Source: Chara braunii
Lineage: Eukaryota; Streptophyta; Charophyceae; Charales; Characeae
Assembly: GCA_003427395.1 (NCBI GenBank)
Contig: BFEA01000385.1
Location: forward strand, 541,646 to 579,596
Reading direction: 5' to 3'
DNA: 37,951 bases
This document shows positions 9,839-20,861 of this stretch, piece by piece; positions within the stretch are counted from its first letter, which is position 1, and the number at the start of each line of letters is the position of its first letter. The notes beneath the pieces were generated by a model. The model searched no databases and was not told where the DNA came from. It saw only the letters and a program-made list of their open reading frames with translations. A program made the translations under genes and the position numbers.

Positions 9839-9950
9839 AGCCTCCTGATGAGTCGGTGAAACTCCGACGAAACAGTTTGTCACAGGCCCTCGTTTGTTGT
9901 TCTCTTCTCCCTCTCTGCCTACGGTTTACCGGACAGTTTTGTTTGACGAT
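9839..9950 (+). ncRNA. Hammerhead-ribozyme-like core, copy 4
   Basis: The core is identical to copy 1: CTGATGA 9845-9851, a perfect stem II, GAAA, ACA/TGT stem III, and the GTC triplet ending at 9881. About five differences from copy 1 lie in the remaining ~70 bases, none in the core. TTTGACGAT closes the unit, followed by (AT)n and a second partial tail at 9967-9995. Unlike copy 1, its left flank is ordinary sequence (ATTGAGGGTTCAGCCTC) rather than AT repeat. That flank also does not pair as stem I with the sequence after GTC. Confidence 0.62.
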
Positions 9951-9966
9951 ATATATATATATATAT

Positions 9967-9995
9967 ACGGTTATCGGGCAAATTTGTTTGACGAT
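9967..9995 (+). repeat. Extra tail fragment of the hammerhead repeat
   Basis: CGGTTATCGGGCAA followed by TTTGTTTGACGAT repeats only the last ~29 bases of the unit, immediately after an AT tract. This shows that the tail can be iterated on its own. Confidence 0.75.
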
Positions 9996-10493
9996 ACATG
10001 TATAAATGTTTTTTATTGATTTCTTTTTGTATGTGGCTTGGTTAGGTACATAGCCCCGAGCCACTCCGCTAGGCCCTATACACAACTTGATAGGGCCTCA
10101 TCCACGTAGTATTATCTGATTTGCAAGCTCCTGATAAATAAAGGGAATCCAATTATCCAGTTTTGAAATTGGACACGCTTACCACTGGGGTATTTGCTGG
10201 GATCCTCTACAAATTGGATGCCCAGGTGCGGCATGAGAAGCATTGAGTGAAGCATCATGACCCTTCAAAAATATTGTTTAATTGGTTAATAATTTGATTG
10301 TTTACCTATACATGGGAAAGTCATTGAGCAAAGGGGTCGAGCAACACCCTACTGCATGCTGAATTCTAGTATTCTGTTTAGTTGATTAATAATTTAATTA
10401 ATAAGTTTATTTTTTGTATGAATGGTCAGTTGCGTAATCGTAATTGTAACACCTTGGTTCCATCTTGAATGTTGAAGTTTATTCAATAAAATG
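9996..10493. other. Unrecognised sequence
   Basis: The TAGCCCCGAGCCACTCCGCTAGGC stretch near 10050, given here only for location, faintly resembles a hAT-like right end. No partner was found. Otherwise nothing is recognised. Confidence 0.35.
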
Positions 10494-10742
10494 CTAGGCT
10501 ACCAGCTAGGCCGTCCAGCTCACCCTATTTTCTCGGACAGGCGGCACAATTTTGTTTTGGAAAATGGTCGTGCAAGGATCGAGGAAGGTTCTCGCAAAAA
10601 AAAAAAAAAAAAAAAAATCCGGACAGAGACTATGTTATGCAGAAAAATACACAAGAACTTCGTCACAGGATCAGAGCGAAATTTTGTTTATTTTTTTATA
10701 GCCCGGTCGGGCAAGTGCCCCCTGGCTACTCTGGTAGCCTAG
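10494..10742 (+). mobile_element. hAT-like MITE F (249 bp) with target duplication
   Basis: Perfect 12-bp inverted ends: CTAGGCTACCAG (10494-10505) and CTGGTAGCCTAG (10731-10742). The flanks are ATAAAATG and ATAAAATA, an 8-bp target duplication with one mismatch. The interior has an A-run, ACTATGTTATGCAGAAAAAT (as in D) and GC-rich words (GGCCGTCC; GCCCGGTCGGGC). An 8-bp duplication is the hAT hallmark (family knowledge). It is too short to encode a transposase. Confidence 0.85.
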
Positions 10743-13700
10743 ATAAAATAATTATTAATTACTTACATATGTGATTTAACACTTAGAAAGGAGGAATGGC
10801 TCTACGTGAAGAGCTAAGATTAACTTCCTGTTGGAATGTCGCGTAGCTAAGATCAAATGTTTGTGTTTCATTAATTAATATCCTTTGCAAGTGATTGAAC
10901 ATAGAGTTGTAGCGAAAATGTCTTTAAAGGAGGGGTAACAACAAAATCCCGTCGCATTTCAAATTCAAGGTTTTTTCTTTGAATAATTATTGATTATTTG
11001 CGCATGTGATTGCATGCGGTTATAATAGAATCCTGCCACATTCAAGGATTTTTGTTTGAGTAATTATTGATTGTTTGCGCAGGTGATTGGGTGGGTATAG
11101 GGAGGAGGGAAACATCTAAGCAAAGGGTCAGGTCATACTCTTGCTAAATTTCACAATTTGAATTTACATTTTCGTCTATATATGTAATTAGCCACGCAGG
11201 CTCGACATGAATAGCTACATTAAGCCCCCGGTGCATTTTAAGTTTCAACTTTTATCTAGTTAACTATCTAATTGTTTGCATGCACCATCAAGTGCATTGG
11301 GTTGCAAGCATAATAGGAATTAAACGGTCATATAGGTGGAATTACGCAGAATCAAAACACTAGGTGGAAGATACAACAACAAGAGGGTTCAGTGGATCGA
11401 CATATATCTCTTATAAGCTTGTGTGACAGAACAGTAGAGGTTTAAAAGACATACGTTACATCTTTAAAGAAGTCGTCACAATTGTTGAAATGCGTATCCT
11501 TGTTAAGCTACTAACCTGCATACAGTGATTTTTACAGATCGTACAAAAGATGTATCATTCGAAGGTATTTCAGTGTCGCTGCAACATAGGGAAACATATA
11601 GTACTATGCCCTAACCATTGTCCAAGTGAGGATCAAAGTAATTTCAAGAATAGCGGGCTCAATAGCAGAGTATGCAGCAGCTACAGTTAATACGAATAAA
11701 GCAAATAATTGACCCATCATGTCATCTAGATAAACAGAAAAGACTAAAAAGTTCGTAAATTTTAATATTGATCTTTTAAGTTTTTTGCATCAGTGTTGTA
11801 AAACAATTTAAGCGACCTTCTCTGTCAAATTGTGACCTTAAGGATTCATAAGTTGGTACAATTGCAATGTGAGCATAAATTAGTGGAAATGTCCTAACAT
11901 CTAGTAATTTCATGATGAAGATCTTCATGGAGGTGTCTTATGATACGTGTTTACCTGAGATCGAAGATGATTCATGGGGTCTTGTGTGATTCTCAGTGGT
12001 CACTTAAGATAAGTAAAGGATATATTATCCTCATTACACAAAACAATTGAAGAAACTATTATCTAATATCGTGGTTGCTTGCCTCTAACGTGGCGTGTGG
12101 TGACTATTAGGTTGCAACAACTCCTCGTTTAAGGGCGATATGACGAAGTCTTGCAAAAATGGTAGTTGCTTGTAAAGGAAGTAATTGTCAAATTCATGAG
12201 TTTAAGGTGGAGAAAGTACAACTTACAAATGGTGAGGCTTGCATATTCGAAGTAGTCTAATTATTATAATTTTATTGTTTTTTCTTTTGGTTGACCATTC
12301 TTATAGTTTTATAATGATCTCATTTATATCATTCTCTTCAATTATACCACATTTGCATACCCCGACCAAGTTATTAAATAAATAATCATTTATTAATTTT
12401 ATATTACCCTCTTATTTGTCGCTTTCGACATTCATCAACCCTTACAGCAAAGGCGTATACTCTAAGAGACTTGTATATATAATTATGAGAAGGTAGAGGT
12501 AGGCAAGTATCACACTCTCTGCTGCATAGCCTGTTCAAATCGCACTAAACAACTTTACATGTATGCATTACTTGTTTAACTTAATTAAGCATACATGTCT
12601 TATGCACACAAATATGAACATGCATGCAACATGCAGTACAAGATTACCCAATTCTACCAGATTTATTTTACACATCATAATTTTCAATGCAAACAATGTA
12701 TTTTTAAGTTGCAAAATAGTAATAATAATAATAATAAATTGCAAATTTAAATCTCATTGTAGTTCACTTGAACATAAGGTCAATTTTTCCTAAGATAATG
12801 TGAGGACATTCCAAACCAAGACTTAAGGTCTCTCCATGTCCCATACTGCTTAGCCAAAAGTAGGATGGCCGCATTAAGGGTAGAGTTTGCGACGGTTAAA
12901 CAAAAGAAGGTTAGTGGTGACACTAACATTTTATCGTTTACTTACAGACTTCAGTCCTTTTGTTTCAACAAAAAAATTAATGCAAATTATGAAATTTTGA
13001 ACTGGTAAGAATATTCAATTATCTCTTTATCTTCACCACTTTAATTTTTTCATAATTTTTATTATTATCGCAACGACAATTTTAAAAATTTAGAAATTAT
13101 AAAAATGTTAGAATTTTTAATTCCACCATCTGCACTACTTCGAAGTTTTAAGAATTTTCAATGTATAGAAGGGAGAAGTCCTCAAAACATTTCGACATAT
13201 TCAGCACCACCAAACTTTTAGAAACTTCACCATAAGTATACATATATATGTAGGAGTTTAATAAAAATGATTATCGACATCTTCACTAATTCAAAGTTTT
13301 CAAAATATTTAAGATTTACATCAAAAGGGACAATCAATATTTCAAGTTTTCAACATCATTAAAATTGTTAACTGAATTTTGAAAAACTTGAAATTGTTGA
13401 ATCCTCTTCACTTTATAATCATCTTCAACAGAGATTCGGTGAGTCGTTGACCGTTTGTCCAAAACAATAGCAAAAGTGTAAAAGTGGATTAGGATTACAC
13501 AGAATGACAAATCTCATTTTTGAAAAAAGAAAGTGAGAGGTGACGGCGGTGATTCAGGTGGGGACGAAAGGTTGATTACGCATAATAGTGACAATACATA
13601 ATATACATTATAAACTTAAAGTATATCGTACTTCAAATTTCGACAATAAAAATTATGGGAAAGAAAACGTAGTTGGGGTATACCCCCAACTAAATGACTG

Positions 13701-14399
13701 GTAACCATGATTGATCAACACATGTGTTGTGATATCAAGGTTATGGTTTAATCCGTTATACTGAATACGCATAAAGATAAATAGACATTGGCTATAGGGG
13801 GGGGGGAGGGAGAAGTATCGTTGTGTGATTGTAAGACTTGTAATGGATTACAAAAATCATATATCACATTCTCTGCAAAAGCAGCGAAACTTTGAAAAAA
13901 ACTCGAAATGCGGAACAAATGCGTGCAAAGTAGATAGATGCAAACTAAACTACATACAATTTTATAAAAGAAACAATAAAAGTGTGACATATAAATCTCA
14001 ACTATGACCAAAATGATAGAGGTCGAGTGTTTAAAAATGAAATGGTGAAATTTATCACAAGTTAAAGTCGGGTCATATAATTGTATGAAATGGTACTACA
14101 AGAGGGTTACATACAGCGATTGGATGGGGCATTAGGCTAAAGGTGGGTAAGGGCATAAAACACAAAATCAATGACCGTGGTATAAGGGTGAGTAAAGCTT
14201 GACAAAAGGGTGACATCATGAAGGGTCATTATGAAATGAGAGTTTGGAATAAAATGAGATCCCTCTCAAAAGATGTGGCTGACACTAAGGGAAGAATGCA
14301 GTGGGCGAAGGGATAATGCGTGCGACTCATCAATTGCAAAGGGATTAGATAGCAGAGAGGAAAGTATGATAACACTACACACACGTGGTCAATGACATC
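10743..14399. other. Long AT-rich tract, no gene recognised
   Basis: About 3.6 kb, clearly AT-richer than the first 10 kb. Open frames are short (87 codons at most). Small features: (AAT)n at 12717-12738, a G-run at 13798-13806, and the mirror-like GTTGGGGTATACCCCCAAC at 13671-13689, a perfect palindrome (odd centre). I find no terminal repeats, tRNA, or recognisable transposon domain. The composition resembles the decayed retrotransposon and satellite region that follows. Confidence 0.45.
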
Positions 14400-15080
14400 C
14401 CGAATCTTCGTTGAAACTAATTATGAAGTGAAAATCTTCTAGCATTTTTGAAGTTTTTTGAAGTTGTGTTTCAAATATTTTAGAAATGTTGAAAATGTTG
14501 AATGCCGCTACTTTGAATAAATCTCCAAAATATTCAATGTTTGCCCCATGTTTGAGTGTATAGAAACTTTGAAGATTCTGAACGTTTTTGAAAATGCTGA
14601 AAATTATGAAGTACACCTCCCCTATCCGATTGTATAGCAAAGGTGAAAATTCTAAAAATTCTAAAGAGATGAAAATTATGAAGATTCTGACCCCTCCCCC
14701 CCTTTCTTCCCCTGTTTCGTTTCATCAAGGGGAGGAGGTTCAAAATCTTTGACGTTTTCACAACTTTTGGAAATCTTCAGCATCTACCCCTTTATCTAAG
14801 TGTAGAGAAACGTTGAAGGTTTTTAAGATTTTAAAGTGGTGAAGATGTTGAAAATTATGAAGTACACCGCTGTGCAGAACGTTGAAGATTCTGAAAATTA
14901 TGAAGAGGCGAAAATGTTGCAGATTTTGAACCTCCCCTACCCCCGCATGAGAGGTGGGGGGGTTCAGAATCTCCAATATTTTTACCACTTCAAAATTTTT
15001 AGAATCTTCAGTGTTCGTCTCTTTATACGAGTATGAAAAAATGTTTAAGATTTAGAAGTGGTGAAGATGATGAAAATTAT
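14400..15080. repeat. Diverged relatives of the 80-bp satellite
   Basis: Loosely repeated blocks combine GAAAATTATGAAG, TTCTGAACG, CCCCTCCCC tracts and a TGTATAGAAA or TGTAGAGAAA element, each some 100-120 bp apart. The vocabulary matches the satellite at 15640-17950, but units here are longer and irregular. Several minus-strand open frames across the area arise from low stop density in this composition. Confidence 0.6.
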
Positions 15081-15086
15081 GAACTA

Positions 15087-15483
15087 ACCCATCGGCGTAA
15101 CTCAGTTGATATAAGGCACGCAAGTGACATTCAAGAGGTCGTGGGTTCAATCCCTATTGCCCTCATGTACCTTCTTGGGCATGCTTGACGCCCGTCACCT
15201 AGGGATAGACCACTGGATCCTCCGATCGCATTGAGCAAAATCTGTTGATCTTCGTAGGGGAGGGGACCTGAGGGGAGGCACAGGGATTACTCCCTGATGA
15301 TGTCGGTTGTCCCTTAGCAGGTATCGCCCACCTGCAGGTCGGGCGCAGCCCCCGCACATTCTCTCGTGGACACGGTTCTGGCTGCTACGGGTTTTTTCGT
15401 ATGCCTACAATTAGGAGTAGTGGTAGGTAGGTAGTGTAAGGTGAAATTGAGTGAAGAACATTGGTTTAAAAAAAAAAAAAAAT
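15087..15483 (+). mobile_element. tRNA-derived SINE, copy 2 (full length)
   Basis: The head resembles a tRNA gene: an A-box-like TAACTCAGTTGAT near 15098 and a B box GGTTCAATCCC at 15144-15154. The body shares all main blocks with copy 1 (6790-7138), including CCTCATGTACCTTC, GGGGAGGGGACC and GGCTGCTACGGG. It ends in an A-run at 15468-15482. TGAACTA flanks both sides (15080-15086 and 15484-15490), a 7-bp target duplication. The surrounding satellite-like text (GAACTACACC) is interrupted exactly there. This is target-primed retroposition by an unidentified LINE partner (inference). Confidence 0.88.
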
Positions 15484-15639
15484 TGAACTACACCCCCTTT
15501 TGTCCGAGTATGTAAGAATGCTGAAAATTCTAAAAATTCTGAAGTGGTGAAAACGTTGAGGATTTTGATTCCCCCCTCCCCTGTTCGAGCGTCTATGCCC
15601 GACTCTGTATGAATGTTCAACGTTCAAAATGTAAATGAT

Positions 15640-17950
15640 GAATATTTGTAAACTCGTTAACCTTCCGAAAACACTGAACCTACCCCCGCTCTCTAGCTTT
15701 GCCAAAGCGTTGAAGAATATGAACATTTTGAAGTGGTAAAACGACGAAAAACGTTGAACCCATCCCCTTTGTAGGTCTACCAAAACCCTAAAAATTATGA
15801 AAACTTTGAAGTGGAGAAACGACCGAAAATGTTAAACCTACCCCCCATCTGTAGGTCTGTCAAAGCGTTAAAAATTGTGAATACTTTGAAGTGGTAAAAT
15901 AGCCGAAAACGATGAACCTACCCCCCCCTTACAGATTTATCAAAAGCGTTGACAATTGTGAACACTTTGAATTGACGAAACGATTCAAAACATTGAACCC
16001 ACTTACCCTCTTTAGGTTTGTCAAAACCTTGAAAATTGTGAGCACTCTGAAGTGGTGAAAACACCGAAAACGTTAAACTTACACTCGGTCTCTAACTTTA
16101 CCAAAGTGTTGAAGATTATGAACACTTTGAAGTGGTGAAACGATCGAAATTACTGAACCTACCCCCTATCTCTTGGTCTACCAAAGGATGAAGATTATGA
16201 ACACTTAAAAGTAGTGAAATGATCGAAAACATTAAACCTACCACCCTTTTTTAGGTTTGTCAAATCGTTGAAGAATGTGAACATTTTGATATGGTGAAAC
16301 AACCGGAAACGTTGAATCTACCCAAACTTTTCGACTTTGATAAAATATTGAAAATTATGAACACGTTCAAGACTTAGTGGTGGAACGACCGAAAATGTTG
16401 AACCAACTCCTAATTTCTAGGTTTGTCAAAGCGCCGAAGATTGCGAATACTTTGAAGTGGTGAAATAGTCGAGAACACTAAACAAACCAAAACCTTTAGG
16501 TCTACCAAAACCCTAAAAATTGTGAACACTTTAAATTGATGAAATGACTGAAAATGATGAAAAACACTGAAGATTGCGAATACTATGAAGTGGTAAAATA
16601 GTCGAAAACGCTGAACCTACCCCCCCTATCTAGGTCTACCAAAACCTTGAAAATTGTGAACATTTTGAAGTCAATATGGTGAAACGACCGAAAATGTTGA
16701 ACTTACTCCTCATCTCTAGGTTTGTCAAAGCATCAAATAATGTGAATACTCTAAAGTGGTGAAATAGTCAAAAACGTTGAACCTACCCCACCTTTTAAGT
16801 ATACCAAAGTACTGCAAATTGTGAACACTTTGAAATGATGAAACAATCGAAATGTTGAACCTATCCCTTATCTCTGGACTCGTCAAAGTGCTGAAGATTC
16901 CGAATACTTTGAAATTGTAAAATAGTTGAAAACGCTGAACCTCCCCTCCATGTCTAAGGTCTATCAAAACCCTGAAAATTATGAACACTTTAAAGCGGTG
17001 AAATGACCGAAAATGTTGAACCTACCCCCATCTCTAGGCTTGTCAAAGCGTCAAAGATTGTGAATACTTTGAAGTGGTGAAAAAATTGAAATGTTTAACC
17101 TACCCCCCCTCTCTAAGTTTATCAAAGCGTTGAAAATTTTAAACCTCCTGAATTAGTGAAACGACTGAAAACGTTTCCCCCCCCCCCCTTCTCCAGGTTT
17201 GTCAAAGCCCTGAAAATCGTGAATATTTTGAAATGGTGAAACGAGTGATTGTAAACATTCAACCTACCCCCCCCCTTTAGGTCTACCAAAGGTTGAAGAT
17301 TATGAACACTTTGAAATTGTGAAATGATCGAAAACGTTGAGCCTACCACTCATTTTTCGGTTCGTCAAAATGTTGAAGAATGTGAACACTTTGAAGTGGT
17401 GTAACAACTGAAAACCCTAAACCTACCCCACTTGACTAGATTTGACAAATTGTTAAAAATTGTGAACAAGTTGAAGTGGTAAAATAATAGAAAACGTTGA
17501 GTCTGCCCCCCTCTTTCTAGGTTTACAAAAACACTAAAGAATGTGAACACTTTTGAAGCGGTGAAACGATCGAAAACGATATACCTACCCACCCTCTCTA
17601 ACTTTGTCAAAACACTTAAGAATATGAATACTTAGAAGTGGTGAAACGACTGACAATGTTGAACCTATCCCCCCTCTCTAACTTTGCCAAAGAGTTGAAG
17701 AATGTGACCATTTTGAAGTGGTGAAACGATCGAAAACGCTGAACCCACCCTCCCTCTCTACATTTGTCAAAGCGCTGAAGATTATAAATACTTTGAAGTC
17801 GTAAAACAATCGAAAACGTTGAACATATCCCCCCTCTCTAGCTTTGTCAAAGAGGTGAAAATTATGAATACCTTGAATTGGTAAAACGATTGAAAATGCG
17901 GAATTGAGTCTCCTCCCCTCTCTAGGTTTCTTTAAACTCTAAAAACTTAT
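15640..17950 (+). repeat. ~80-bp satellite array, about 27 diverged units
   Basis: The repeated sentence is roughly GTTGAACCTACCCCCC, CTCTCTAGGTTTGTCAAAGC, GTTGAAGATTGTGAACAC, TTTGAAGTGGTGAAACGA, TCGAAAAC. Successive GTTGAACC blocks fall at 15753, 15831, 15911, 15992 and, at the other end, 17658, 17738 and 17818, giving a period of 78-81. Since 80 is not a multiple of three, the many minus-strand open frames are not repeat proteins. Units are diverged (perhaps 70-85% alike by eye), so the array is old. Confidence 0.92.
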
Positions 17951-18806
17951 CACGTACTCTAGAGACTTACCTGTTAACCTTCTCTCAACACTGCAACCCG
18001 TATGCCTATACACTGTTAGAAACGTCCTCAAGGCGAGCTAAGTAATTAAAGTGCAAAAAAAACAAATACGAAACGTGCAATAAAATACACAACTTAGGTT
18101 GACGTCCGATAACTAAAACTTGAATTAGTAAAATTCAAAGAATAACTAAGCGATGAAGTAATTCATAGAAGCGGTCAAAGTCGATGTCAAATCTAAGGAA
18201 TATATACTAACATAGTAAGGTTGAATTTTTAAAAAGTAAGAATAGTTGCGAATCATTATGAGAAAAATTAAGTGAGTAAAACTTTGTTGTCCTCACCCGC
18301 TCGATGACAATAATATTGTTGTCGAGGCAAGAAAAAAATTGTTGATTGTTGGTAAATGACCTCTTAGAAAGCAGGCATGATCACAACATCATTTTAAGTC
18401 GGGGAAAACAAACAAGAGTCAGAAGCAGACACTTGGGCATCATGAGCACGACCATACAAATATACAAACCTATGAATGTGGTGTGACATGCTCGTAAGGC
18501 CTAACAAATAACATCTTGCGAGTACTCGAAAACTTTCAAGTAGTTTCATTATCATGATAGTCCTAACACATAAGATACTTAACATGTGAAGGGGTATGAT
18601 CAATATTTTGAAGAAATGTGGTGTAAGAAAGTCTCAACTCTTTGTAATTGTACATCAGGATCTTAAAAGACGTTTGCGAGGGTCTTCGATGAAGACCTGA
18701 AACAAGTATATATATGAACGCAACAAGGAGACACGGTAGAGATTGTGTGTACAAGGTCAACAAAGATGGTCATAAATTTATATACTACAGTTGATGACTG
18801 CTTCAT
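17951..18806. other. Unrecognised AT-rich sequence
   Basis: No repeats, RNA genes or domains were seen. Open frames are under 70 codons. Confidence 0.4.
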
Positions 18807-19262
18807 TTGTTATTTTCATTGGTTAATCTTCAGTTTGTTCACTTTTGCTTGCTTAGCATTATGCTATCATATGAGCAACGAAATTTAACATTTATTGTGG
18901 GATTTAAGGCACAGCTTGCTTCGCGTTTGAATCCTACACATTCGAATCGAATGATGCATTACATCCGCTTTGCAGATGATTTTCTGGTAGCAATCTCTGG
19001 TCCACAATCAGAAGCAGTGAAACTGAGATCTGAATTTGAATCGTTCCTTAGAGACAAACTTCAATTAATACTGAGTATGGACAAAACACATATTACCCAT
19101 GTGTCAAAAGGAGTACATTTCCTTGGCCACAACATCTTTCAAAGTATGAGGAGGCAACGTTACGACTCGAAGAGTAGACGCTTCGCTTACGAATCCCACG
19201 AAGTCGCGAAATTGTGTAAGAATTTGACTGTCTTTGTGGATACCGCTAAACATACACATTGA
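18807..19262 (+). pseudogene. Group II intron reverse transcriptase/maturase fragment
   Basis: The open frame (151 codons) carries the catalytic region of a group II intron reverse transcriptase. RMMHYIRFADDFLVAISG is at residues 49-65, with the FADD variant of YADD, followed by SEFESFLRDKLQLILSMDKT and THVSKGVHFLGHNI at residues 97-110. The order ADD, FL...L.L..S..KT.ITH, FLGH is diagnostic of organelle-type maturases. The fingers domain upstream and the thumb, X and endonuclease domains downstream are missing in this frame. About 100 bases on, the run LIKKANFVQPISGRPRLT (19365-19418) may be decayed X-domain sequence. The first ~35 residues are unlike the family, so the start codon is not meaningful. 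It could come from a mitochondrial or plastid intron, or from a nuclear maturase gene. Confidence 0.8.
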
Positions 19263-19652
19263 AATTCGCTTATGTTGTGCTTTAAAAAAAGTTGATCATC
19301 ATTATCTTAAGATAAGAAAGGTTTTCTGATCTATCGGTAACGGTATGCTTGGACGCTGGTTAACCTGATAAAGAAAGCGAACTTTGTGCAACCCATCTCT
19401 GGTCGTCCTAGGCTCACCATCTACGTGTTTAATCGCCGACAAACGTCATCTTTCTTATTATGTATGGTATGCATTAATTGTATAGAGTGTATATCATATC
19501 AATCTATTGAATACTCCATATGAATATGATAATAAAAAAATAATAAAAATTGCTTTTACTTCAGTAATTAATAACTAATCAATAAAATAAGAAGTCGTGC
19601 ATTACAATAATCATATAATTTTCAATAATAATAAAAAAAACGCAAAACAATA
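19263..19652. other. Linker between the two organelle-type relics
   Basis: It contains the possible X-domain remnant at 19359-19418 and then very AT-rich sequence resembling organelle spacer. No other gene was recognised. Confidence 0.45.
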
Positions 19653-19895
19653 ATGAGAGTTATAAAAAAAACTGATTTAATTGTTTCTATTCTGCATGCT
19701 AAGTTAGCTGAAGGCATGAACCATAATTATTATGATGAACCTACTTGGCCTAATTACTTACTTTATATTTTTTTAGTTGTGATTTTAAGTACTATTGCTT
19801 GTACAATAGGATTAGTTGTGATCGATCCTTCAGTGATCGGTGAACCTGCAAATCCATTTGTCACTCCCCTTGAAATTATTCCTGAGTGTTATTGA
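19653..19895 (+). pseudogene. petD: petD fragment, plastid-derived (cytochrome b6f subunit IV)
   Basis: petD encodes the plastid-made subunit IV of the cytochrome b6f complex, which carries electrons between photosystems in the thylakoid. This frame aligns with the N-terminal half: [14 protein letters not shown] at about residues 16-30, a first membrane segment ([20 protein letters not shown]), and [17 protein letters not shown]. The family is about 160 residues; this frame stops after 80, where the conserved WYFF motif reads CY then stop. ATATTAAGG at 19898-19906 gives ILR, matching the next conserved block after a small deletion. There is no intron near codon 3, unlike land-plant petD. Replacements of conserved residues are mostly G to R/D/S/N, A to T/V and P to L, which are C-to-T or G-to-A changes. 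That is the pattern of old, methylated nuclear plastid DNA. I read it as a NUPT rather than a working plastid gene. Confidence 0.88.
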
Positions 19896-19906
19896 CCATA
19901 TTAAGG

Positions 19907-20254
19907 TTGTTTCGCGTGCAGGATTATACAGAAAAAATAGCGTGTGAACTTGCAAAACTTATTCGCTTCTTGGCGCAGTTAGCGAGCATGGAGCATATCG
20001 TCGCCGACTTTGAATGTGCGAGTCTAAAAAACATTTATACTGAGGTGCAAATGATGAAAAATATCCGCCATATGCACAACCCACTCATTAAGAGTGTAAC
20101 AACAACTTTGAGGGTGAATTCGCGACGACAAGAAAAAAATAACGAGCGTCCGAGGATGATACTCGAGGTCACAAAAATGTGACGACATACGCATAGCAAA
20201 TAAAATAGCGTAGTCAGAAATTGTCATTCATAACAAATTTTTAAAATGTTGGTT
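19907..20254 (+). other. Open frame of unknown origin after petD
   Basis: A frame at 19886-20182 starts at GTG and reads through the petD ILR remnant into 90 codons that I do not recognise. It contains no further subunit IV motif, so the plastid homology seems to end near 19906. It is probably a chance frame. Confidence 0.4.
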
Positions 20255-20830
20255 GTGTCCTCAGTCTAATCATCCGTCAGAGGATGGTAAGACGAAGAGA
20301 AGTGAAATTCAGAGTCGTATACCACATGTGAGAGTCGTCATATTGTACTAATAAAGTGCGGGTCAAGGTTAATGCAAGTTAGGCCTCACTTAACCATGAC
20401 TCGATCAACGATAAGGTCAGAGAGTTAACGTTGACACTTGCATAAGTGCGAGATGAAATGTAGAAGGCTCATTAAATTATTATACAAACCAATATAGCTT
20501 TGGAGCATGATCGTGAGAAGGCAAAATATTTTTAGCAAAATGGTGTCCTCGGTCTAACCATCCGTCAGAGGATGGTAAGACGAAGAGAAGTGAAATTCAG
20601 AGTCGTATACCACATGTGAGAGTCGTCGTATCGTACTAATAAAGTGTGGGTTAAGGTTAATGTAAGCTAGGCCTCACTGAACTATGACTCGATCAACGAT
20701 AAGGCCGGAGAGTTAACGTTGACACTTGCATAAAATTTAAAGTGCGAGATGAAGTGTAGAAGGTTCATTAAATTTATACAATAAACAATATAGCATTGGA
20801 GCATGATCGTGAAAAGGCAAACAAAAATTC
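20255..20830 (+). repeat. 288-bp tandem duplication, two units
   Basis: GTGTCCTCAGTCTAATCATC at 20255 recurs as GTGTCCTCGGTCTAACCATC at 20543. The units then match for nearly 290 bases, through GTCAGAGGATGGTAAGACGA and TTAACGTTGACACTTGCATA to GAGCATGATCGTGA. Unit 2 has a small insertion after TTGCATAA. The few differences are mainly transitions. It lies where the Ty3/gypsy integrase would continue and may be a sequence that interrupted it. Confidence 0.93.
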
Positions 20831-20861
20831 AACAAATTTGTAAAGATAGATTACCAATAAT

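Noticed and set aside
15466-17610. Chain of minus-strand open frames that look like repeat proteins
   Set aside because: The ~80-bp period is not a multiple of three, frames shift from unit to unit, and stops are merely rare in this composition.
14400-17950. Possible CRISPR-like regular repeats
   Set aside because: Diverged contiguous units without unique spacers, in a eukaryotic setting; this is a satellite.
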